In this document: one piece after another, positions 54,227-62,239 of the stretch
Layout of the letters: every line of letters starts with the position of its first letter
Position numbering within the stretch: position 1 is the stretch's first letter
NCBI RefSeq assembly: GCF_030433435.1
Contig: NZ_JANRHH010000014.1
Span: forward strand, 1-64,000
Direction of reading: 5' to 3'
DNA: 64,000 nucleotides
DNA from: Polycladomyces subterraneus
GTDB taxonomy: Bacteria; Bacillota; Bacilli; Thermoactinomycetales; JIR-001
The notes under the pieces: generated by a model
Told to the model about the DNA's origin: nothing
Database searches by the model: none
The model's input: only the letters and a program-made list of their open reading frames with translations
Position numbers and translations under genes: made by a program

Positions 54227-55336
54227 TCAGTTTTGCATCACAAAATCCTTTTCCACCGATTCGTTTTCCCTGAAAATCCGCAGAATCTCATATTTGGTGT
54301 TGCGTTGGGCGGGAATCTTGCCCGCTTCGCGAATCAGGCGGAGGATCATGTTGGTATTCACCTTGTACGTCGTGCCAGCGGCGGAGACGACGTTCTCCTC
54401 GATCATGGTACTTCCGAAATCATTGCAGCCGTATGAGAGAGACAATTTCCCGATCTCCGGTCCCATCGTCACCCAGGACGATTGCAAGTTGGGAATGTTG
54501 TCCAGCATGATACGGGAGATGGCCACCGCTTTCAGATACTCTTCCGGCGGGAGCTTTTCCCGTTGGAGATAGGTATTTTCCGGCTGGAACGTCCAAACGA
54601 TGAAAGCGAGGAATCCGCCTGTCTCATCTTGTGCTTCGCGAATGCGCAGCAGGTGCAGTACCCGTTCCTCCAGCGATTCGCCAAACCCGATCACCATGGT
54701 GGCCGTGGTGTGCATCCCCAGACGGTGCGCCGTCTGCATCACATCCATCCAGTCGCGCCATGATCCTTTCAACCGGCTGATCTTCCGGCGGGTTCGGTCG
54801 TCCAGGATTTCCGCTCCGCCACCGGGGATGGAGTCCAGGCCGGCCTCTTTCAGTTGGCGGATGACTTCTTCCAGAGGCAGACCCGAGACTTCTTTCATCT
54901 TCAAAATCTCTGCCGGGGAGAACGAATGCATATGAATATCGAACCGCTTTTTGATCTCCCGCAGCAACTGGGTATAATACGAGAACGGCAGATTGGGGTT
55001 GGTCCCGCCCTGCATCAAAATTTCCGTGCCGCCTACATCGATCGTCTCCTGGATCTTGCGAAAAATCTCCTCATTGGACAGCACATATCCTTCATCCGAT
55101 CCCGGTGCCCGGTAAAATGCACAGAACCGGCAATACGTATCACAGACATTGGTGTAGTTGATGTTTCGCCCGATCACAAATGTGGTAATCGGTTCCGGGT
55201 GACGGCGTTCCATCAGCTTATTGGCCGCCCAACCCAGTTTTTCGATCTCGTCAGATTCCCAAAGGGCGATTCCCTCTTCCAACCCGAGTCGTTCCCCGTT
55301 CAATGCACGCTCGAGCAGCGCGTCGATTTTGGCCAT
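54227..55336 (-). CDS. mqnC: Cyclic dehypoxanthinyl futalosine synthase
   Basis: A 369-residue radical SAM enzyme of the futalosine route to menaquinone. The [4Fe-4S] motif CDTYCRFC is followed by AFYRAPGSDEGYVLSNEE; further markers are ILMQGGTNPNLPFSYYTQLL, HSFSPAEILKM and SIPGGGAEILDDR. The typical length is seen. Other mqn genes are not in the window. This points to menaquinone synthesis via futalosine rather than the classical men route. Confidence 0.94.
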   Translation of the reverse strand: MAKIDALLERALNGERLGLEEGIALWESDEIEKLGWAANKLMERRHPEPITTFVIGRNINYTNVCDTYCRFCAFYRAPGSDEGYVLSNEEIFRKIQETIDVGGTEILMQGGTNPNLPFSYYTQLLREIKKRFDIHMHSFSPAEILKMKEVSGLPLEEVIRQLKEAGLDSIPGGGAEILDDRTRRKISRLKGSWRDWMDVMQTAHRLGMHTTATMVIGFGESLEERVLHLLRIREAQDETGGFLAFIVWTFQPENTYLQREKLPPEEYLKAVAISRIMLDNIPNLQSSWVTMGPEIGKLSLSYGCNDFGSTMIEENVVSAAGTTYKVNTNMILRLIREAGKIPAQRNTKYEILRIFRENESVEKDFVMQN

Positions 55337-55435
55337 ACGATCATCCTCCAGCTATTCAGGGTCTCGGACCGTACATACCTTCCATATCCATCCTACCACA
55401 AAACTCGTCGATTTGTCTTGACACCGAAAAAAGGC

Positions 55436-55466
55436 TTGAACCTGACGTTACGTCAGGTTGTATGCT
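55436..55466 (+). promoter_or_regulatory. MerR-type promoter with 21-bp operator
   Basis: TTGAAC (55436-55441) and TATGCT (55461-55466) are separated by 19 bp, the stretched spacing of MerR-controlled promoters. A perfect dyad AACCTGACG-TTA-CGTCAGGTT (55439-55459) fills the spacer. It lies 27 bp before the MerR gene, so autoregulation by DNA untwisting is expected. Confidence 0.85.
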
Positions 55467-55492
55467 GTAACCTGCAGAAAGGAGGGAACACG

Positions 55493-56254
55493 ATGGAAGA
55501 GCGCCAGTGGAAAATCGGGGAACTGGCCCAAGAGACAGGGCTTACTATCCGAACCTTGCATTACTACGATCAGATCGGGCTGTTAAAACCGTCCCGCCAC
55601 ACGGAATCTGGCCATCGCGTCTACACACCGGATGACGTCATACGACTGCAACAAATTTTGTCGCTCAAAAGTCTGGGGTTTTCACTGGAAGAGATCCAGG
55701 CATGCTTGCAAAAACCGACATTCTCCCCGGAACACATCATCGACCGACAGCTGGAGCAATTGGAGAACAAAATCCAACTCATGCAAACACTTCGGGAACG
55801 GTTGATCCTGATCCGGCGCTGGTTGGACACCCGTCAGAAAGTCAATACGGAGACATTGCTTCATACGTTGGAGGTGATCCGCATGAGCGAACAGCTGCGT
55901 GGAAAGTATTACACCGAAGAACAACTGAAGCAACTGGAAGAACGTCGTAAACTATTGGGAGAAGAAACAATCCGTGAAACGGAACGCGAGTGGCCGGAGC
56001 TGATCCGGCGGGTGCGGGAAGAGATGGAGAAAGGAACACCCCCGCATGACGAAAACGTACGGAAATTGGCTCGGAGATGGAAAGGGCTGGTAAAGATGTT
56101 CACCGGAGGCGATCCCGGCATCCGGCAGTCCCTGCAACGCATGTATGAGGAGAATCCAGATTTCGGGGCACAGATGGGGCTGGATCAGAAGATCTTTGCG
56201 TATATCGGCAAGGCCATGGACGCGGACAAAGACGGAAAGGGCCCTCAGACCTGA
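55493..56254 (+). CDS. MerR-family regulator with TipAS-type effector domain
   Basis: A 253-residue activator. The N-terminal winged helix (KIGELAQETGLTIRTLHYYD, QIGLLKPSRHTESGHRVYTP) is followed by a dimer coiled coil (~78-110) and a TipAS-like helical antibiotic-binding domain (~130-250: EEQLKQLEERRKLLGEETIR ... RSLQRMYEENPDFGAQMGLD-type sequence). AAAGGAGGGAACACG precedes the ATG. No obvious target gene follows, so it may control only itself or genes elsewhere. Related Mta/TipAL proteins sense drugs. Confidence 0.92.
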   Translation: MEERQWKIGELAQETGLTIRTLHYYDQIGLLKPSRHTESGHRVYTPDDVIRLQQILSLKSLGFSLEEIQACLQKPTFSPEHIIDRQLEQLENKIQLMQTLRERLILIRRWLDTRQKVNTETLLHTLEVIRMSEQLRGKYYTEEQLKQLEERRKLLGEETIRETEREWPELIRRVREEMEKGTPPHDENVRKLARRWKGLVKMFTGGDPGIRQSLQRMYEENPDFGAQMGLDQKIFAYIGKAMDADKDGKGPQT

Positions 56255-56329
56255 TCAATCGCTCGGGGAACATCCCATCCCAGTATGTGTCCGCTTCCCC
56301 CAGGGTAAACATTTTTCGGGATGGTTGTT

Positions 56330-56360
56330 AACTTCAGGCCGGTGAATACCGGCCTGAAAC
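56330..56360. terminator. Hairpin after the MerR gene
   Basis: TTCAGGCCGGT-GAAT-ACCGGCCTGAA, a perfect 11-bp stem, without a strong T tract. Possible terminator for the MerR transcript; it borders repeat R4. Confidence 0.6.
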
Positions 56361-56378
56361 ATTTAACTACGATAGAAG

Positions 56379-56540
56379 TTGTATCTCTGATGAGCCTGTC
56401 CGCTTCGCTATCCCGGATGGTTCCACCTGCGCCCCGCAAGGAAGCTCGTTTTTGCCTTTTTGAACGGGGGAGCGCATGACGCGGGCAATGTACATGGCTT
56501 AAAGGAAATTGCCCATGAATGTACCGGTGCTTTCCGAGTC
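56379..56540 (-). repeat. Dispersed structured repeat, copy R4 (inverted)
   Basis: Best match to R1: read on the minus strand it has GGGCAATTTCCTTTAAGCC, AGCTTCCTTGC, GCAGGTGGA and ATCCGGGATAGCGAAGCGG, then GATACAAC as in R1. Arms GGGCAAT/ATTGCCC (56483-56489, 56508-56514) pair perfectly. The flanking 250 bp up to the next gene show no ORF. Confidence 0.6.
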
Positions 56541-56828
56541 GTAGCTGGTTAGGGGTTGGTCAGGCGAACTTCTGGAAAACCTTGCGTCCTGACCAGACAC
56601 GAAAACGGGAAATCGGTGCCCGCAGATTGTGTCAACAACGGCTGCTTCCCTTTTCAGTTGTTTTCATAATCCCCGATCCCGATGTGGAACAAGAAACCGA
56701 GAACATATCCTAAAGCAAATCAAAAATGTCCATCCCACCGATATGTTGGCTTCCAAGTGGAAATTGCTATATATTGTAAGGAAGTAGCACATACGCCTGT
56801 ACACAGTCTTCCAAGGAGGAATTGAAAC

Positions 56829-57302
56829 ATGAGCTCCCCTACATTTGAACCGCCATACTCAACTGATGAGACCGAAGTTCGTGCACTCTATCAACAACTG
56901 TTGGATGGTTGGAACAAGCGAAGTGCCGATGCCATGACCAGTCCTTTCGCTGAGGACGGGGAACTCATCGGCTTCGATGGAAGCAATATCACAGGTCGGA
57001 CAGAGATCGCTTCGCATCTTCAGCAAATCTTTGCCGATCACCCCACTGCCGCCTTCGTGGCCAAAGTCAGAGGCGTGCGCTTTTTGAGTCCTGAAGTGGC
57101 GATCCTACGCGCGGTCGCAGGTATGGTGTCACCTGGGCAGACGGACATTGAGCCCAGACTCAATACGCATCACACACTTGTCACTGTGAAGCGTGCGGAC
57201 AAGTGGCGCATTGTGCTCTTTCAGAATACCCCAGCTCAATTTCACGGAAGACCGGAGTTGGTTCAGAAAATAACAGAGGAGCTACGGCAGTTGCTATCTT
57301 GA
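56829..57302 (+). CDS. SgcJ/EcaC-type NTF2-like protein
   Basis: A 157-residue protein with the NTF2/SnoaL cone fold: EVRALYQQLLDGWNKRSADA, MTSPFAEDGELIGFDGSNIT, GRTEIASHLQQIFADHPTAA. The second half forms the sheet ending WRIVLFQNTPAQFHG. Family members are called SgcJ/EcaC oxidoreductases or hydrolases without firm activity. AAGGAGGAATTGAAAC precedes the ATG, and a terminator follows. Confidence 0.85.
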   Translation: MSSPTFEPPYSTDETEVRALYQQLLDGWNKRSADAMTSPFAEDGELIGFDGSNITGRTEIASHLQQIFADHPTAAFVAKVRGVRFLSPEVAILRAVAGMVSPGQTDIEPRLNTHHTLVTVKRADKWRIVLFQNTPAQFHGRPELVQKITEELRQLLS

Positions 57303-57317
57303 GTTGACTCAACCTGA

Positions 57318-57348
57318 AGAGACACGCTTTTCCGCGTGTCTTTTTTCG
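57318..57348 (+). terminator. Terminator after the NTF2-like gene
   Basis: AGACACGC-TTTTCC-GCGTGTCT followed by TTTTTCG. Confidence 0.9.
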
Positions 57349-57440
57349 ATCCCTGGCGCTTTGCAGCCAATCGATGGGGTTCCTCATTTCTCCTTTACCA
57401 AAAAGTGCAGCACAAAAGCTGTGAAAATATGTTACACTTA

Positions 57441-57499
57441 CCACGGGAAAAAGCTTTTTCGGCCCGTGGTTTGCATATTCTTTGCAAACGGGCCTTTTT
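57441..57499 (+). promoter_or_regulatory. Two mutually exclusive hairpins, the second a terminator
   Basis: CCACGGG (57441-57447) pairs with CCCGTGG (57463-57469). The same GGCCCGT plus GTTTGCA (57461-57475) can instead pair with TGCAAAC and GGGCC (57483-57494), followed by five Ts. The two folds share bases, as in an attenuator. It lies ~85 nt before queD and upstream of the preQ1-like motif. The sensed signal is unknown. Confidence 0.5.
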
Positions 57500-57533
57500 C
57501 GTGGTGATTAGACCGCGAAATCCCTTGTCCATC

Positions 57534-57575
57534 AAGAGTGTCGAGAACCCACCACTCTTAAAACAACACTAGGGA
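57534..57575 (+). promoter_or_regulatory. Candidate preQ1-I riboswitch
   Basis: P1 pairs AAGAGTG (57534-57540) with CACTCTT (57553-57559), a perfect 7-bp stem. The 12-nt loop contains ACCCAC. An A-rich tail (AAAACAACA) then leads to CTAGGGAG, whose GGG (57572-57574) can pair with the loop CCC (57548-57550) as P2 of the pseudoknot. The GGGAG is also the ribosome site of queD (ATG 57585), so preQ1 binding would hide it. The class call rests on this pattern and the queuosine genes behind it. Confidence 0.75.
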
Positions 57576-57584
57576 GCGATTAAC

Positions 57585-58121
57585 ATGTGTGAAAAAAATC
57601 TGTGGGACGAAAACGGAAGTGAAACAGCAGGGGAATCCCTCGCGCCGGGAACGTACCGTTTTCCACCCAAACTGCAAGTATTCGGTCGGGATATTCAAAA
57701 AGAGCAGTTGAAATACCACCACCGTCGCGTGGCTGTGGAAAAATCGTTCACTTTCGATGCGGCACACCATCTCCATCTGTACGACGGCAAATGCAAAAGC
57801 CTACACGGCCACACGTACCGGTTGGTGTTGCAAGTGAGCGGATATGTCAATGAGATCGGTATTGTAGTCGATTTCAAGGATCTGAAACAGTTGGTCAAGG
57901 AACGAATCATGAAACCTTTGGACCATCAATATTTGAATGAAGTGCTGCCGCCCATGAACACCAGCGCGGAAAACATGATCGTCTGGATGTGGGAACAGTT
58001 GGAAGAAGGGTTGGCGAACATGGGTAAGCCGGAGCAGGAATTGCGTCTGGAATGGTTGCGTCTGTACGAAACACCCACCAGTTCCGCTTTCCTTAAGCGT
58101 GAATGGATGGTGGAAGCATGA
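57585..58121 (+). CDS. queD: 6-carboxy-5,6,7,8-tetrahydropterin synthase
   Basis: A 178-residue queuosine-pathway enzyme that acts on dihydroneopterin triphosphate. The zinc histidines are in FTFDAAHHLHLYDGKCKSLH and GHTYRLVLQVSG, with the catalytic Cys in DGKCKSLHGH. A Glu near the end is in RLYETPTS. An N-terminal stretch of ~48 residues precedes the core and makes it somewhat long. First gene of queD-queE-queC. Confidence 0.93.
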   Translation: MCEKNLWDENGSETAGESLAPGTYRFPPKLQVFGRDIQKEQLKYHHRRVAVEKSFTFDAAHHLHLYDGKCKSLHGHTYRLVLQVSGYVNEIGIVVDFKDLKQLVKERIMKPLDHQYLNEVLPPMNTSAENMIVWMWEQLEEGLANMGKPEQELRLEWLRLYETPTSSAFLKREWMVEA

Positions 58122-58834
58122 TGCAGACACAGGAGCGAGACGCGAAAAATCTCACCCTTCCCATGGTGGAAATCTTTCAGACAGTGGAAGGTGAGGGATT
58201 GAAGTCAGGCTATCCGACCACCTTCATCCGCTTGTACAACTGTAATCTGCGTTGCACTTGGTGCGATACCAAGTACAGTTATGCACCATATCCACCCGAA
58301 TTTACCGCCACGATCGGTGAAATCGTGGAACAGGTGGAGCGCTACGGTAATCCCTGCATTTGCCTGACAGGCGGGGAACCGCTTTTATACGAAGAGAAAG
58401 CCTTGGCGTTGATCCAAGAATTGGCTGCTCTCCCATCGGTGGAAGACATTCACATCGAAACCAACGGCGCCATCCGCCTCAACCGATTCGATACATGGCG
58501 GAAAAGCGTACCGGAAGGAAAAAAAGTACGGTTTGTGATGGATTATAAGCTCACTTCTTCCGGTGAGCGGGAAAAGATGATCGAGAGCAATTTTCATCTG
58601 TTGGACGAGCGGGATGAAATCAAGTTCGTCATCGCCAACCGGGAAGAGTTCGATGAAGCGATGGAAGTGGTTCGCCGTTGCGTAAGGAAAGGGAATATTC
58701 TCTTCAGCCCGGTGTGGGAGACGCTTCCCCCGAGTCAGCTGGTGGAATGGATCTTGGCCGGGGAGAACAAACGGATCAAGCTAAACCTGCAAACGCACAA
58801 ATACATCTGGGACCCCGACAAACGAGGCGTATGA
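58118..58834 (+). CDS. queE: 7-carboxy-7-deazaguanine synthase
   Basis: A 238-residue radical SAM enzyme. The cluster motif is CNLRCTWCDTKYSY (CxxxCxxC); GEGLKSGYPTTFIRLYNCN and CLTGGEPLLYEE are further markers. It starts at ATG 58118, overlapping the queD stop (ATGA), so translation is coupled. It makes CDG from the QueD product. Confidence 0.95.
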   Translation: MMQTQERDAKNLTLPMVEIFQTVEGEGLKSGYPTTFIRLYNCNLRCTWCDTKYSYAPYPPEFTATIGEIVEQVERYGNPCICLTGGEPLLYEEKALALIQELAALPSVEDIHIETNGAIRLNRFDTWRKSVPEGKKVRFVMDYKLTSSGEREKMIESNFHLLDERDEIKFVIANREEFDEAMEVVRRCVRKGNILFSPVWETLPPSQLVEWILAGENKRIKLNLQTHKYIWDPDKRGV

Positions 58835-58855
58835 CGGAAATGGAGGAAGAGGAAG

Positions 58856-59542
58856 ATGAGCGAAAAGGCGGTTGTCATCTTGAGCGGCGGATTGGACAGC
58901 ACCACCTGCATGGGTATCGCCGCCGACAAAGGGTATGAAATTTACGCCCTTACCTTCGATTACGGCCAACGCCACCGACACGAAGTGGAACACGCCAAAC
59001 GCGTGGCCCAATTTTACAACGTCAAACAGCATCGGATCGTGCAGCTGGATTTCCTCCGCCAGATCGGCGGCAGTGCTTTGACCGACCCGGAGCTGGAGGT
59101 ACCAACCGAAGGGGTCACGGACGACATTCCCGTCACCTATGTGCCGGCCCGCAATTTGATCTTTTTGTCCTTGGCCACCTCCTACGCTGAAGTGGTCGGT
59201 GCCCACACCATTTTCATCGGCGTCAGCGCCGTCGATTACAGCGGGTATCCAGACTGTCGTCCGGAATTCATCGCGGCGATGAACGAAACGATCCGCCGCG
59301 GCACCAAGACATCGCAGCAGGAACGACCCATCGTCATTGAAGCGCCGCTCGTTCATTTGTCCAAGGCGGACACGATCCGGCTGGGCACCCGATTGGGTGT
59401 ACCGTATCATTTGACCACTTCCTGCTACCAGGGACAAAGTCCGGCTTGCGGCGTTTGCGACAGCTGCCGGCTACGGCTAAAAGGGTTTGCCGAAGCGGGT
59501 GTAGAAGACCCGATTCCGTACGTGACGCGTCAACCGTCATGA
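58856..59542 (+). CDS. queC: 7-cyano-7-deazaguanine synthase
   Basis: A 228-residue ATP-dependent enzyme making preQ0 from CDG. The PP-loop is ILSGGLDSTTCMG; zinc ligands are the four Cys in SCYQGQSPACGVCDSCRLR. The length is normal. GGAGGAAGAGGAAG precedes the ATG. queF, the next step to preQ1, is not in the window; a terminator follows directly. Confidence 0.96.
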   Translation: MSEKAVVILSGGLDSTTCMGIAADKGYEIYALTFDYGQRHRHEVEHAKRVAQFYNVKQHRIVQLDFLRQIGGSALTDPELEVPTEGVTDDIPVTYVPARNLIFLSLATSYAEVVGAHTIFIGVSAVDYSGYPDCRPEFIAAMNETIRRGTKTSQQERPIVIEAPLVHLSKADTIRLGTRLGVPYHLTTSCYQGQSPACGVCDSCRLRLKGFAEAGVEDPIPYVTRQPS

Positions 59543-59552
59543 CATGATGAGC

Positions 59553-59590
59553 TGATCACGGGTGAAACCACCCGTGTTTCGTTTTTTTAG
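59553..59590 (+). terminator. Terminator of the que operon
   Basis: ACGGGTG-AAAC-CACCCGT followed by GTTTCGTTTTTTT. Confidence 0.85.
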
Positions 59591-59636
59591 CCGATGGTGT
59601 ATGCTACAACCAAACCATCGCGAAGGGGGCTTCTCT

Positions 59637-61112
59637 ATGGTAAGGGCACCTGAATTTCCGAAGGACGGTATGTGGCTCAACACGGATCGCCCGCTCTCCC
59701 TGGAAGAATTGCGTGGACACGTGGTCCTGCTGGATTTCTGGACCTACTGTTGCATCAACTGTATCCATGTGTTACCAGATTTGGCCTATTTGGAGAAAAA
59801 ATACGAAGCGGAACCGTTCGTGGTGATCGGCGTGCACTCGGCCAAGTTCCACAACGAGCGTGACCCGGAAAATATACGAAATGCGATTGCCCGATACGAA
59901 ATCGAACACCCAGTGTATGTGGATTCGGATCACCAGGTATGGGACGCCTACGCAGTAAACGCCTGGCCCACCTTCATGCTGATCGGTGCCGATGGACGCG
60001 TGGTGGCCAAAGGGTCGGGTGAAGGATTGCGAGAGGCGCTGGACCACCATATCGGACAAGCACTGGCAGACGCACGGAATCGAGGAATCTTGGCAGAACG
60101 GAAAATAGATATTCGACGCCCACCCGTCCCGGAACATCCGCTGTCGTTTCCCGGCAAACTGGCTCTTCATCCCACAACGGGGCATCTGTTTGTCACCGAC
60201 TCCAACCACAACCGGATTTTGGAGCTGAAGGTGAATGGTAATCGGGCCCAAATCGTGCAAAAGATCGGTTCCAGCCGAATCGGGGCAGAGGACGGAAACT
60301 TCGACACCGCCACCTTTTATCGGCCGCAAGGATTGGCCATAACTGACCAATTTCTCTATGTCTGTGACACGGAAAACCATATGATCCGCCGACTGGACCT
60401 TGTCTCCCGCAAGGTCGAAACCCTGGCCGGCACAGGGGAACAAGCCCGCTGGGGGGCGAAGGGCGGATACGGTCCGACGACTCCGCTTAATTCCCCTTGG
60501 GATTGCACCGTGGTGGGTGATCAATTATTGATTGCGATGGCCGGACCGCACCAATTGTGGAAACTAGATTTGACTACCCAACAGGTGGAAGTATTTGCGG
60601 GCAGCGGCTGGGAAAACATCGTCGACGGCCCCGCCGAACGGGCGCAACTAGCCCAACCCAGCGGGATTGCCCACGACGGAGAACGTCTCTATTTTGCCGA
60701 CAGCGAAGTCTCCGCCCTGCGCACGTGTGATTTGCAAACCGGTGAAGTGCGCACGTTGATCGGTCAGGGGTTGTTTGTCTTCGGTCTGAAGGACGGCGAT
60801 TTCGACTCCGCCTTGCTTCAACATCCATTGGGCGTGGATGTGGCGGGAGACCGCGTGTATATCGCCGACACCTATAACCACGCCATTCGCGTCGCCCACT
60901 TGCCCACGAAGCGGATCGAAACGCTGATCGCGAGGAGCGATGCTACAACCTGCCGGATCGGGGACGAGGCCTGCGAAGAACTGCCGCTGAATGAACCCAA
61001 CGACGTGCTATTCCACGAAGACAAACTATATATCACCGACACCAACAACCACTTGCTCCGCGTGTTCCATTTGACTACACGGAAGTTGGATACGCTGAAA
61101 TTGGTGGAATAG
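59637..61112 (+). CDS. Thioredoxin-domain/NHL-repeat protein (NHLRC2-like)
   Basis: A 491-residue protein without a signal peptide. The N-terminal thioredoxin-like domain (~1-150) has DFWTYCCINCIHVLPDLAYL; the CCINC site fits TlpA-like redox enzymes. A six-bladed NHL beta-propeller follows (~165-490) with repeats such as HLFVTDSNHNRILELKV, LYVCDTENHMIRRLD and VYIADTYNHAIRVA. The domain order matches human NHLRC2 and its bacterial relatives; function is unknown, perhaps redox-linked. AAGGGGGCTTCTCT precedes ATG 59637. Confidence 0.9.
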   Translation: MVRAPEFPKDGMWLNTDRPLSLEELRGHVVLLDFWTYCCINCIHVLPDLAYLEKKYEAEPFVVIGVHSAKFHNERDPENIRNAIARYEIEHPVYVDSDHQVWDAYAVNAWPTFMLIGADGRVVAKGSGEGLREALDHHIGQALADARNRGILAERKIDIRRPPVPEHPLSFPGKLALHPTTGHLFVTDSNHNRILELKVNGNRAQIVQKIGSSRIGAEDGNFDTATFYRPQGLAITDQFLYVCDTENHMIRRLDLVSRKVETLAGTGEQARWGAKGGYGPTTPLNSPWDCTVVGDQLLIAMAGPHQLWKLDLTTQQVEVFAGSGWENIVDGPAERAQLAQPSGIAHDGERLYFADSEVSALRTCDLQTGEVRTLIGQGLFVFGLKDGDFDSALLQHPLGVDVAGDRVYIADTYNHAIRVAHLPTKRIETLIARSDATTCRIGDEACEELPLNEPNDVLFHEDKLYITDTNNHLLRVFHLTTRKLDTLKLVE

Positions 61113-61142
61113 CAAACAGCCCGCCATGATGCGGGCTGTCAT
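61113..61142. terminator. Bidirectional terminator
   Basis: ACAGCCCGC-CATGAT-GCGGGCTGT between convergent genes. Confidence 0.85.
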
Positions 61143-61729
61143 TTATGATAGGGTTCATCCTTATCGATCCACCGCGTTTTTTCACGAGCAGGAGTCCGCT
61201 TTTTGACGGGAGCATCGATAGCGGGGTAGCCAACGTATATAAAGCCGACCAATTGTTCCTTGTCTCCCAAGCCGAACAGTTTCTTCATTTTCGGATGATA
61301 ACACGGCATGCCGGTGCGCCAGATCGCCCCCAATCCCATTGCGCGGGCAGCGAGCAACATGTTTTGCACGGCCGCGTGAACAGCCGCCAGCTCCTCCACC
61401 ATTTCCACTTTGGGATCGTCGGACGGGGAAACCGCCACCGCGATTACCACCGGAGCGCGAAACGGCTTTTGCTCTTCTTTCGCCAATTTGGCCTTGTTTT
61501 CGTCCGTTTCGGGGTCCGCCATCTTTTCGCGTGCGATCTCCACCAATGTACGCGCCAAGGGACGGCGTCCCTCACCGGTCAACACAAAAAACCGCCAAGG
61601 CTCCGTCATATGATGACAAGGCGCCCACACAGCCGCCTCCAGCAATTGCTCGATCATCTTCTGCGGCACCGGGTCCGGTTTCATGACGCCGATGCTTCGA
61701 CGTGTACGGATTGCTGTCCAAATATCCAA
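61139..61729 (-). CDS. Nitroreductase-family FMN protein
   Basis: A 196-residue flavoenzyme of the nitroreductase fold (small YdjA/TdsD-like type). FMN-contacting parts are AIRTRRSIGVMKPDPVP, EAAVWAPCHHMTEPWRFFVL and GLGAIWRTG. Length suits this subgroup. The start is TTG 61729, since GAAGGAGGGGATCGGT directly precedes it; an upstream TTG at 61747 overlaps that ribosome site. The natural substrate is unknown. Confidence 0.88.
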   Translation of the reverse strand: MDIWTAIRTRRSIGVMKPDPVPQKMIEQLLEAAVWAPCHHMTEPWRFFVLTGEGRRPLARTLVEIAREKMADPETDENKAKLAKEEQKPFRAPVVIAVAVSPSDDPKVEMVEELAAVHAAVQNMLLAARAMGLGAIWRTGMPCYHPKMKKLFGLGDKEQLVGFIYVGYPAIDAPVKKRTPAREKTRWIDKDEPYHK

Positions 61730-61796
61730 ACCGATCCCCTCCTTCAATCCATTTATGATTCATTGTAAACCATTTTCCAGGAAAATGCTTGTTCCA

Positions 61797-61833
61797 AAAA
61801 TAAAAGCCCTCTTCCCGTTGGAAAGAAGGCTTC
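61797..61833 (-). terminator. Terminator of the tRNA cluster
   Basis: On the minus strand, AAGCCTTCTTTCC-AACG-GGAAGAGGGCTT followed by TTATTTTT. Confidence 0.8.
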
Positions 61834-61879
61834 GATTGTAACCCTACAGGATCTTGTCATATACCTCGGCATGGCTGTT

Positions 61880-61968
61880 TGGTGCCGAGGGTCGGACTCG
61901 AACCGACACGGTGGAAACCCACCCCAGGATTTTAAGTCCTGTGCGTCTGCCAATTCCGCCACCCCGGC
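61880..61968 (-). tRNA. trnL-UAA: tRNA-Leu (anticodon TAA)
   Basis: A class II tRNA with a long variable arm, acceptor GCCGGGG/CCTCGGC, T loop GGTTCGAGTCC, anticodon loop CTTAAAA (UAA), and an encoded CCA. Third of a three-tRNA cluster on this strand. Confidence 0.96.
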
Positions 61969-61982
61969 AAATGATAAAAAAA

Positions 61983-62057
61983 TGGAGCGGAAGACGGGAT
62001 TCGAACCCGCGACCCCCGCCTTGGCAAGGCGGTGCTCTACCCCTGAGCCACTTCCGC
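61983..62057 (-). tRNA. trnG-GCC: tRNA-Gly (anticodon GCC)
   Basis: Acceptor GCGGAAG/CTTCCGC, D arm GCTCAGGGGTAGAGC, anticodon loop TTGCCAA (GCC), T arm GGGTTCGAATCCC, and an encoded CCA. Confidence 0.97.
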
Positions 62058-62066
62058 TCATTGAGA

Positions 62067-62142
<76 letters not shown>

Positions 62143-62239
62143 ACTGTCATCCGATTAAGTTCAACCGACGAGAATTATTTTATCACGCCCGTCCAGAGAA
62201 ATCAACACCCTTTTTCAAAAAATCCGGGACCACGGCCAA

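Noticed and set aside
54854-55492. Extended N-terminus of the MerR regulator
   Set aside because: The open frame runs back antisense through mqnC; the MerR domain, ribosome site and promoter all place the start at 55493.
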